Below, in pieces: positions 6,293 through 12,091 of a DNA stretch of 12,091 nucleotides (the stretch's first letter is position 1; every line of letters begins with the position of its first letter). The notes beneath the pieces were generated by a model. The model was not told where the DNA came from, searched no databases, and was given only the letters and a program-made list of their open reading frames with translations. This DNA comes from Alistipes sp. CAG:831. GTDB taxonomy: Bacteria > Bacteroidota > Bacteroidia > Bacteroidales > UBA932. The DNA is taken from assembly GCA_000432775.1 (NCBI GenBank), contig HF990378.1:1-12091 (forward strand). The letters run 5' to 3'. Position numbers and translations under genes: made by a program.

Positions 6293-6787
6293 TTAATCCA
6301 CAGTCTCTATCACACATGCTCTCCATTCCCCACCGTATTTGACAGCACCATATATGCGTCCTCTTTTTATTCTCCTATCCTGACCTGCCGGTCCTGATTA
6401 AGGACAACTATAAGATTGGGGGTCCTTGATAAGTTCATCCTCCGGCTCATATATTAAGCCACGGGCTTGAATCTCTGCCAGCTCCTCATCAGTAAAATCC
6501 TCTAATCCCTGTTCTACAAGACTTTCTCTGAGAGAGGTGAACGTTGGATCGCCTGACCTAGTGAGAGGCATGACATTTAACTGACTTACCTCATTGACTT
6601 TAATTGCTTCCAGCGTCTGAGAAAAATCATACTCCGAATTAAAGGACAGAATGCCGTCCTCAACTACAGCTGTTAAACCAGATTCGGCATCAATCTGTGA
6701 ATCTTCCACTGAGGATCTCTCCTCTACGACTGTGCATGATGACACTGCGAGCACCAGCAGTGACGCCAGTTTTAAAAATTTTTACAT
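6293..6787 (-). pseudogene. Decayed secreted lipoprotein gene (N- and C-terminal remnants; DUF4848-like N-terminus suspected)
   Basis: Reading from ATG at 6787 gives codon 1 Met, codon 2 TAA, then KFLKLASLLVLAVSSC. With AAA at codon 2 this would be the perfect lipoprotein signal MKKFLKLASLLVLAVSSC, so a single A-to-T change seems to have killed the start. A GTG at 6754 keeps the frame open but would remove most of the signal. The body (about 118 codons to a TAA at 6398) has LSFNSEYDFSQTL and a DFTDEELAEIQARGLIYEP segment resembling the N-terminal part of larger Bacteroidales secreted proteins I associate with DUF4848. After the TAA the same frame stays open for 34 codons, with protein-like RGRIYGAVKYGGEWRACVIE, to a final TAA at 6293. 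This suggests an internal deletion joined the N-terminus to the C-terminus. It sits 24 bp after the DUF3244-like gene, in the same operon. Family assignment is tentative; the lesions are directly visible. Confidence 0.7.
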
Positions 6788-6811
6788 AATCGTTTTTATT
6801 TGTTAATAAGG

Positions 6812-7204
6812 TTATTTGCGAATTTCAAACACTCCTTCGGCATATAGATAAGGAGAGTCAATGACGATGTAGTACTTTCCCGGCATCAACGGGATATCTA
6901 TTGCAAACGTTTCAGGCATCATGCCAAAATAATGTGTTCCTTCATACATGATGACACCGTCTACGTTAAGTATATACAGGCTGGTTTCTTTAAGCTCACT
7001 AGCCTCTACTATCGCGTTCTGTGCCGCAATCCACGCTTCTACATACGGGAAACCTGATTTATCACGCTTATCCTTAATGACTTTTTTTAATAGGATTTCC
7101 TTTTTGTTATCAGGTCCGGATGCGGATGTCTCATGCTGTGCAAAAACATTACTTCCGAACAATAACATCAAGATTGAAATAGCAAGTGTAATTTTTGTGT
7201 TCAT
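6812..7204 (-). CDS. Small secreted protein, DUF3244-like
   Basis: 130 residues. A signal peptide covers about residues 1-23 (MNTKITLAISILMLLFGSNVFA/Q). The mature part is a single all-beta domain: SLYILNVDGVIMYEG, a central FAIDIPLMPGKYYIVIDS and a closing AEGVFEIRK. This is the pattern of the DUF3244 Ig-like secreted proteins common in Bacteroidales; their function is unknown. The start at 7204 was chosen over 7228 because the signal peptide begins there and a good promoter (7226-7256) overlaps the longer form. The lipoprotein pseudogene follows 24 bp downstream, and the TPR regulator pseudogene lies upstream. Its codons look intact, unlike both neighbours. Confidence 0.7.
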   Translation of the reverse strand: MNTKITLAISILMLLFGSNVFAQHETSASGPDNKKEILLKKVIKDKRDKSGFPYVEAWIAAQNAIVEASELKETSLYILNVDGVIMYEGTHYFGMMPETFAIDIPLMPGKYYIVIDSPYLYAEGVFEIRK

Positions 7205-7225
7205 TGTTTTTCTGTTTATGTAGCA

Positions 7226-7256
7226 CAAATTTATTGCATTAAAAACTTCAACGCAA
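7226..7256 (-). promoter_or_regulatory. Bacteroidetes-type promoter (-33 TTG, -7 TAAATTTG)
   Basis: On the minus strand, TTG (7254-7256) is followed after 20 bp by TAAATTTG (7226-7233). This matches the Bacteroides consensus TTTG-N19/20-TAnnTTTG except for one base of the -33 box (GTTG). It lies 21 bp before the DUF3244-like ATG and is the best full promoter in the window. Confidence 0.55.
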
Positions 7257-7363
7257 CAGAAAAAACTTCATCACAAAATTTTTTACAATCGTAAAATCAC
7301 GTTATTATCAGATATTTGAAAGTGCGGCAAATTTACCTGCAAATGTCGCAACTCAGAAAAACT

Positions 7364-9140
7364 TCATGACTTCTCTTCACCGGCATCAGTTTCAACCTCG
7401 CGGAGTTTTTTTACAAGATAAAGGCCTAGATGACCATCACGCTCTTTCAGTCCAAGCTTCGCACGGATAACCGAAGCAAGGTTGTGATGGGAATGGCCTC
7501 CGTTATTCAGCATATTTCCGACATCCGTCCCCCGGAGCCCCATGGCGTAAAAACAGCAATACCCGGCTTCCCAGTCCGTAAGTCCATGCTCTTTCAGATA
7601 CTTTACAAACTTCGGATGGACTACTGCATAGGACATCATCGTATCCAGGACAAACTCATTCTTATCCGAAACCAGATTCGCCACCCTCTTCTGTATATTG
7701 CCGCTCACATTACCTGTCATCGCCGTTTCTGCAATAAGATGAGCCACAGCAGACAACCTGTCCTCTATCGCTTTTCTGGCCTTCTGTGACAAAGAGGACT
7801 CATGCAACATCGCCTCCAGAGCATCTCTCTCCGACTCCAGACTGCGGTTAAGTTCTTCCAAGGACCTGCGCTGATGCTCCAGGCTCTTTTCTCTGAGACG
7901 CTGCAACTGAGCCTCACGCTCCATCCTTAAATTCTTCTCACTCGCCTCTTGTCCCCTCAGACGGCTGACTTCAAGGTCATAGCTGCGCTTGCGCAAACGG
8001 TCGCGCATGACCAGCAGAGTTATTGACACCACCAGAATGGCTATACAGAAACACGAAACAACTATCCATAACTATCCATAACAATTTGCTCTGCCGAAGA
8101 GCCGACAACTCATGCTCGTACCTCTCCTCAATATATTTCGTGTCAGAGTTAAACTTGCGCATATCCTCCCTGCCCACTATATCAGTATACTTTTCCAAAG
8201 CGGCATATGCTGTATCATAGTCTTCAGTTGCTCCGTACAGCATCGCTGTCAGCAACAGATACTGCACAGAGGTCTCCGGCTCTGGGTAAGTCTGAGAATA
8301 ATGTCCAAGAGCCCATTTTGCGGAATCCACATCACCCAGAAGCCTGTAGGTATCAGCTACCGTACCCCACTCCACACTCTATGAAGGCACTACATGGCAG
8401 TATTCCCTGAGAAGTCTTCTCACCCCAGGCGACTTTTGCTTTGCCGCCATATACACAGCCACATCGTAGTATACACCTTTCTGTTCTGCTGAAAGGCTGT
8501 CCAGCAATTGGTTCTCCACTATGGAAAGCAGGCTGTCCGCATCGTGATAGCGGTCCAGAAGCATCGCGTATTCCGCCGATCTGGACAACGCCTTGGCTTG
8601 AAGAGCCTCGTCCCCGGACTTTTCGTAATATATTGCCGATTTCACGCCGTCATCATACGCCCGCTCCAAATCGTAATACTCAGAGTAGATATTGCGTTTA
8701 GCAGAATACAGTCTACCGACCGCCTGATAATCCACTGCTTCTTCCACATACTGCTCCGCACGCACATAGCACTCCATGGCTTTCTCAAACTCCCCGGAAT
8801 TCATATATACGCAACCCAGATAGTACTGCGCCTTGAGCCTCTCGTCAGCGCTGCCGTGACGGGCATAGTATTCCACCGCAGGACGGATGATGCTGTCTGT
8901 GGTCACGTCTATCCAGTTCTTGTCCAGGGCCTGCGAATACAGAAGCGAGTAGCGGGCAGTGGCCTCCCGGCTCACGAGAAGGCTGCGGTCGAGGCCTTCT
9001 AGTATGGACAGGGCTGTCTCCGGGGAGTCCTCCATCACTGACTCGGCGGCATCGAGGGCCGACATTACCTCAGGATCCACAGTACAGGACGTGAAGAACA
9101 TGAGGCAAATGAGAATCGGCAGAACTGCTTTCCGATGCAT
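7364..9140 (-). pseudogene. TPR lipoprotein/membrane regulator with C-terminal HTH-like domain, broken twice
   Basis: Read with two repairs this is one protein of about 588 residues. It has a lipoprotein-type signal (MHRKAVLPILICLMFFTSC), TPR repeats over roughly residues 25-340 (such as QYYLGCVYMNSGEFEKAMECY), one membrane helix near 350-373 and a basic coiled coil (MRDRLRKRSYDLEVSRLRGQ). The C-terminal domain (HPKFVKYLKEHGLTDWEAGY...IRAKLGLKERDGHLGLYL) is the LuxR-like end of a common Bacteroidales TPR regulator family. Lesion 1: an in-frame TAG at 8379-8381; the reading continues in the same frame with VEWGTVADTYRLLGDVDSAK. Lesion 2: an exact 10-bp tandem duplication at 8060-8082 shifts frame inside the membrane helix; deleting one copy restores KLLWIVVSCFCIAILVVS. 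TAG ends two other genes here, so recoding is unlikely. Such proteins are thought to sense at the envelope and control adjacent operons. Start 9140 was chosen for the signal peptide; 9194 is possible. Confidence 0.85.
8060..8082. repeat. Exact 10-bp tandem duplication
   Basis: ACTATCCATA occurs twice in direct contact (8061-8070, 8071-8080), and the period-10 tract spans 8060-8082. It lies inside the TPR regulator and is the direct cause of its frameshift. Confidence 0.9.
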
Positions 9141-9545
9141 TGTCAAAGACACGACAATCCTAGAACCGAGCGGCGGTGGTGATAATTTTTCCATTCATAT
9201 TGTTTTGTACAAACATAAACAAAAATATCTTAAAAACGATATATCTTCGGCTATCGGATCAGATTCATATCAATTGACCTCGACAAATGCCTCATTAATA
9301 TTAAAGATGAAGTCCCACACCCGTTCGTACTCCGGAACAGAGTCCAGACAGCATACTACGCGAATCGCCTTGCAGAATATTCTTCAGTACAAGAGCCCGA
9401 ACGCCTACAGCGGGACGACATTGGCATAGCCGTATTCGATGTCGTCCTTTACTATGAAAACATTGTCTATTCAGCTGATCTGATGCTGTTTCCTGTTACG
9501 GCATCCGGCAGAGCGCAACACGGTTGATGACTGATGGAGCATCCG
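9141..9545. other. Intergenic region with unassigned open-frame remnant
   Basis: This holds the leader of the TPR pseudogene, with a TATGTTTG box (9210-9217, minus). Beyond it is about 300 bp with protein-like reading on both strands. On the plus strand 9234-9527 is open for 97 codons without an ATG at its beginning (includes DDIGIAVFDVVLYYENIVYS). On the minus strand the same register gives plausible segments (VPEYERVWDFIFNINEAF, NVFIVKDDIEYGYANVV) interrupted by four stops. I recognise neither. A decayed gene is likely, but strand and identity are open. Confidence 0.4.
9210..9217 (-). promoter_or_regulatory. -7 promoter box for the TPR regulator pseudogene
   Basis: TATGTTTG on the minus strand fits TAnnTTTG and lies about 70 bp before the chosen ATG at 9140. 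No clear -33 element is seen. Confidence 0.35.
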
Positions 9546-10733
9546 CTATTCAAACAATGCGCCAAGATCCCAGGACAGGAACTCTTCAAGGGGAACTCCT
9601 CCGGTGCCTACGACCAGAGAATGAAGCGGGTGGAAGGCGGCTGCAAACTTCTGGAGACTGCGGCCGGCTGTACGGCTTCCGCTTTTTACCTCCACCGCGA
9701 TACAACGGCGGCGGCTGTCTATGACAAAATCTACTTCGTCATCCCGCTCCCGCCAGTAATAAACCTTATAGTCCAGTTCCTCTGCCGCATTGAGGATATG
9801 CGCCCCGACGGCACTCTCAACCCAACGTCCCCATAAAGCAGGAGACGTGTACACTTTCTCAAAACTCATCCCGGCAAGGGCGCTCAGCAACGCTGTGTTG
9901 TAGACCATGAGTTTCGGCACGGAATTGTATTTTCTCGCATTGTCACTGGCATACTTGTGCAGGCCTGCCAGCATCTGAGCCTCAGAGAGGGTGGTAAGAT
10001 AACCTGCCAGAGTAGTCACATTGCCGGCATCCTTAAGCTGCCCCAGCAGTTTGGTCAGCGACATCTCTTCTCCGGAGTAGGTACATCCCAGCTCGAAAAG
10101 TTGCCTCATAAGTTCCGGCTTATAGACAGTCCGGGTCATCAGAACATCCTGATCTATAGCCGGAGAGACAATACTGTCCTTGATATACCGGCGCCAGCGG
10201 GACTCGTTTCCGATGAACTTCGCCGCTCCGGGATATCCGCCGAAATAGATATACTGGGAAAGTTCCAGTCCGAAAGCCCCATGCATCTCCTTCAAACTCC
10301 AGTGCGGCATCCGTATCAGCTCATACCGCCCGGCCAGAGACTCAGTCAGCCCGTCTTTCAGCAGCAGACGGGAGGAGCCGAGAATCACGACTTTCAGATT
10401 GACATCATTGAAGGTGTCCGCATCCCATTGTTTCTTGACCTCCTCGCTCCAGTTGTCGATCTTATGCACCTCGTCAATTACCAGCAGATACTCCCTGTAG
10501 CCGCCCAGCCGCATCCTGGCCCTGGCCGTATCCCACACTTCTCCTATCCACGCAGTATTGTCTTTCGGGATACCATCAGACGACACCATCATATTGGGAA
10601 CTTCTGTCTCCTGCAGAACCTGTCTGACCAGAGTAGACTTACCCACCTGACGCGGACCTACCAAAGCCTGAAGTTTATTGCGCTCTTCGGATATGCGCGA
10701 TGCAAGCTCTTTGAATTGCGGTCTTTTGAACAT
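9546..10733 (-). CDS. AAA+ ATPase with C-terminal DUF4143 domain
   Basis: 395 residues. The N-terminal P-loop domain has Walker A GPRQVGKST (26-34), Walker B LLVIDEVHK (83-91), a sensor-like VVILGSS (115-121) and ESLAGRYE (131-138). The C-terminal part is the DUF4143 domain, ending in a PD-(D/E)xK-like pattern: DEVDF (332-336), then AVEVKSG with E348 and K350. Such ATPases are very common in Bacteroidota and some archaea, often in many paralogues. Their role is unknown; DNA-related or toxin/defence-like functions have been suggested without proof. The length is normal and all motifs are intact. The start at 10733 was chosen because the family begins MxKRP...; a CaaaaATA box (TATTTTTG on the minus strand, 10755-10762) lies just upstream. 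The gene stands alone, preceded by the four-iteron array. It ends in TAG. Confidence 0.87.
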   Translation of the reverse strand: MFKRPQFKELASRISEERNKLQALVGPRQVGKSTLVRQVLQETEVPNMMVSSDGIPKDNTAWIGEVWDTARARMRLGGYREYLLVIDEVHKIDNWSEEVKKQWDADTFNDVNLKVVILGSSRLLLKDGLTESLAGRYELIRMPHWSLKEMHGAFGLELSQYIYFGGYPGAAKFIGNESRWRRYIKDSIVSPAIDQDVLMTRTVYKPELMRQLFELGCTYSGEEMSLTKLLGQLKDAGNVTTLAGYLTTLSEAQMLAGLHKYASDNARKYNSVPKLMVYNTALLSALAGMSFEKVYTSPALWGRWVESAVGAHILNAAEELDYKVYYWRERDDEVDFVIDSRRRCIAVEVKSGSRTAGRSLQKFAAAFHPLHSLVVGTGGVPLEEFLSWDLGALFE

Positions 10734-10754
10734 AACTACCTCTGTATTTTCACA

Positions 10755-10762
10755 CAAAAATA
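10755..10762 (-). promoter_or_regulatory. -7 promoter box for the ATPase gene
   Basis: TATTTTTG on the minus strand fits TAnnTTTG. It abuts the iteron array, so proteins bound there would sit directly over or next to polymerase. No TTTG lies at the ideal 19-20 bp spacing. Confidence 0.33.
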
Positions 10763-10842
10763 TACAAAATACTCAAATCTTGACCACAAAATGTTCAATT
10801 TATACTTACAAAATACTCAAATTTTAGCCACAAAATGTTCAA
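10763..10842. repeat. Four-iteron array, 22-bp period, ABAB order
   Basis: A 36-bp unit occurs at 10763-10798 and 10807-10842 (33 of 36 identical, 44-bp period). Each unit itself contains two related 13-mers: ACAAAATACTCAA at 10764-10776 and 10808-10820, and ACAAAATGTTCAA at 10786-10798 and 10830-10842. The four starts are exactly 22 bp apart. Read toward the ATPase they are TTGAACATTTTGT and TTGAGTATTTTGT alternating. The array fills the space between the permease stop (10846) and the ATPase promoter. Two helical turns per repeat suggests cooperative binding on one DNA face. Confidence 0.85.
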
Positions 10843-10845
10843 ATC

Positions 10846-12091
10846 TCACCCATTGATGGCACGGACGGGGTCGACGGTAGCGGCCTTCCAGGCGGGAATG
10901 AGGCCGGAGAGGATGCCGAGGACGACGGCTATCAGCATACCGGCGATGGCGTTGTCGGGGGAGAGGGTGATGGTAAAGTATTCGGAGACGGCATTGACCG
11001 GAATGGAAATAAGGAAGACCAGAAGAATGCCCACGAGGCCGCCGGCAAGGGAGAGGAAGGAGGCCTCCACCATGAACTGCGTCAGGATTACGTAACGCTT
11101 GGCTCCGAGGGCCTTCTGAATCCCTATCTGGTTCATGCGCTCCTGTACTGAGACAAACATGATGTTGGCGATGCCGAAGCCTCCTATGATCAGCGAGAAC
11201 GCCCCGATGATCCAGCCGGCCTTGCTTATGCCCCGGAAGACCGAGTCCAGCATGTCGAGCAGGAAAGTCATCTCGTTGATGGCAAAGTCGTCCCGTTCCG
11301 ATGGAGACAGACCTCTGCAGGAGCGCAGCAGCAGGCGCAGCTCGTCTATGAACGCATCACGGGAAACTCCTTCGGCGGGAGCCGCCATCATCATCCCCGA
11401 GCCCCACGCGGAGGCCAGCACCGTCTTGCCGAACTGCAGCGGCAGTATGACCGCATCATCCGTATTGACAATGGAAACCATGCTTTCCCCCTGTTTTTCC
11501 AGCACTCCGACCACAGTCGCACTGCCTCCCTTGATCTTGACCTTTTTCCCGACCGGATAACTGTCGCCGAAAAGCTCCTGCGCGACATTGTACCCGAGGA
11601 TAGCCACATTGGACCCTCCGCGTATCTCCATCTGCGAGAAATCGCGGCCTTCGGCGAGAGAATAGCTCATCACATTCTCCAGTCCGTCAGTGGTGATGAC
11701 CAGGAAGGCATTGGAGTAGTTGTTGCGGCGGTAGGAGGCATTGCCGTTGCCCATAATGACGTAAACCACACTTTCGGCGAGAGCGGCGTTACGGGCGACA
11801 TATTCGAAATTCTCCTCGGTGATCTCCGGCCTCTGGAGATAGTCCCACCACTGCAGCGGCTCACCGTCCTCCCCCTCCTCCTGAGCCATGGGGAAACGGT
11901 CTATATAGACGATATCGCTCCCGAAGGACCGGACACCCTCCATGATATTGGACTTGAGCGAGTCCACGGCGCAGAACACCGCCACTATCGAGAAGATGCC
12001 GACAGTGACTCCGAACAGCGAGAGAAAAGTCCTGAGCTTGTCAGACTTGATGGAGAAAAAAGCGAAAGAGGCGCTCTCCGCAATCAACCCC
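10846..12091 (-). CDS. MacB/FtsX-type ABC transporter permease (5' end outside window)
   Basis: At least 414 residues are visible; the start lies beyond the right edge, as the family has a few more residues before this point and only a TTG is in frame near the edge. Order: a first membrane helix (RTFLSLFGVTVGIFSIVAVF), a periplasmic MacB_PCD region of about 230 residues (SFGSDIVYIDRFPM onward), then the FtsX domain with three helices (GWIIGAFSLIIGGFGIANIM; SFLSLAGGLVGILLVFLI; AGMLIAVVLGILSGLIPAW). It carries the family's ERMNQIGIQKALGAKR between helices and ends PVRAING. Such permeases pair with an ATPase and often a membrane-fusion protein and TolC-like channel to export or mechanically transmit signals across the envelope. 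Partners would be upstream, outside the window. Substrate unknown. The C-terminus is complete. Confidence 0.9.
   Translation of the reverse strand, partial: GLIAESASFAFFSIKSDKLRTFLSLFGVTVGIFSIVAVFCAVDSLKSNIMEGVRSFGSDIVYIDRFPMAQEEGEDGEPLQWWDYLQRPEITEENFEYVARNAALAESVVYVIMGNGNASYRRNNYSNAFLVITTDGLENVMSYSLAEGRDFSQMEIRGGSNVAILGYNVAQELFGDSYPVGKKVKIKGGSATVVGVLEKQGESMVSIVNTDDAVILPLQFGKTVLASAWGSGMMMAAPAEGVSRDAFIDELRLLLRSCRGLSPSERDDFAINEMTFLLDMLDSVFRGISKAGWIIGAFSLIIGGFGIANIMFVSVQERMNQIGIQKALGAKRYVILTQFMVEASFLSLAGGLVGILLVFLISIPVNAVSEYFTITLSPDNAIAGMLIAVVLGILSGLIPAWKAATVDPVRAING

Noticed and set aside
7281..7296. Terminator hairpin TTTTAC/GTAAAA after the TPR pseudogene
   Set aside because: A stem of six mostly A-T pairs is too weak, and on the minus strand it is not followed by a T-run.
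7328..7335. Additional -7 box TAAATTTG upstream of the DUF3244-like gene
   Set aside because: It matches the consensus but has no -33 TTG at a suitable distance, and a better full promoter lies at 7226-7256.
8379..8381. TAG recoded as an amino acid
   Set aside because: TAG terminates the outer-membrane-like protein right after its terminal Phe and the ATPase at its natural end, and the same pseudogene has a separate frameshift.
9957..10856. 299-codon plus-strand open frame
   Set aside because: It is antisense to the intact ATPase and runs through the iteron array, which produces its repeated C-terminal peptide.

Overview
The window looks like chromosomal DNA of a Bacteroidota member, most likely a gut Bacteroidales species; I cannot name a genus. 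Four things support this. Seven promoter-like sites match the Bacteroidetes -7 element TAnnTTTG. Leaders are A-rich without Shine-Dalgarno sequences. The gene content (GH109 lipoprotein, AlbA_2/Schlafen protein, DUF3244-like secreted protein, TPR regulator with a degenerate HTH, DUF4143 ATPase, MacB-like permease) is typical. GC-rich housekeeping genes alternate with AT-richer accessory DNA. No rRNA, tRNA or CRISPR array was seen.

Layout. Positions 102-986 (minus) carry an AlbA_2 ATP-binding/HTH protein, divergent from an AlkD-like DNA glycosylase (1074-1853, plus) across an 87-bp double promoter. Next come rsmA (1925-2716) and, 11 bp later, a GH109 alpha-N-acetylgalactosaminidase-type lipoprotein (2728-4143), closed by a clear intrinsic terminator. 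From about 4215 to 5687 there is no convincing gene. This stretch is packed with short repeats: an 18-bp triplicate, clustered AGTCTGT motifs inside a long imperfect inverted repeat, a 36/37-bp direct repeat made of two small hairpins, and a 175-bp MITE-like element with 19-bp terminal inverted repeats.

From 5688 to 9140 (all minus) there is a small predicted outer-membrane protein and then a decaying locus. This is a lipoprotein pseudogene with a stop at codon 2, a second in-frame stop and an in-frame C-terminal remnant. It is followed by an intact DUF3244-like secreted protein and a TPR/coiled-coil/HTH regulator broken by an in-frame TAG and by a 10-bp tandem duplication that shifts frame exactly in its membrane helix. 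Position 9546 begins a DUF4143 AAA+ ATPase (minus). Its 112-bp upstream region holds four 13-bp iterons at an exact 22-bp period. The window ends inside a MacB/FtsX-type ABC permease (minus, 5' end missing).

How they fit together. The housekeeping block (DNA repair, ribosome maturation) shares a transcript with a mucin-glycan glycosidase. The TPR regulator and the small secreted proteins look like one regulatory/surface module that has stopped being maintained, beside DNA rich in mobile-element-like repeats. The most unusual signals are the ABAB iteron array before the ATPase, the MITE candidate, the paired-hairpin direct repeat and the mechanistically readable lesions in the pseudogenes.
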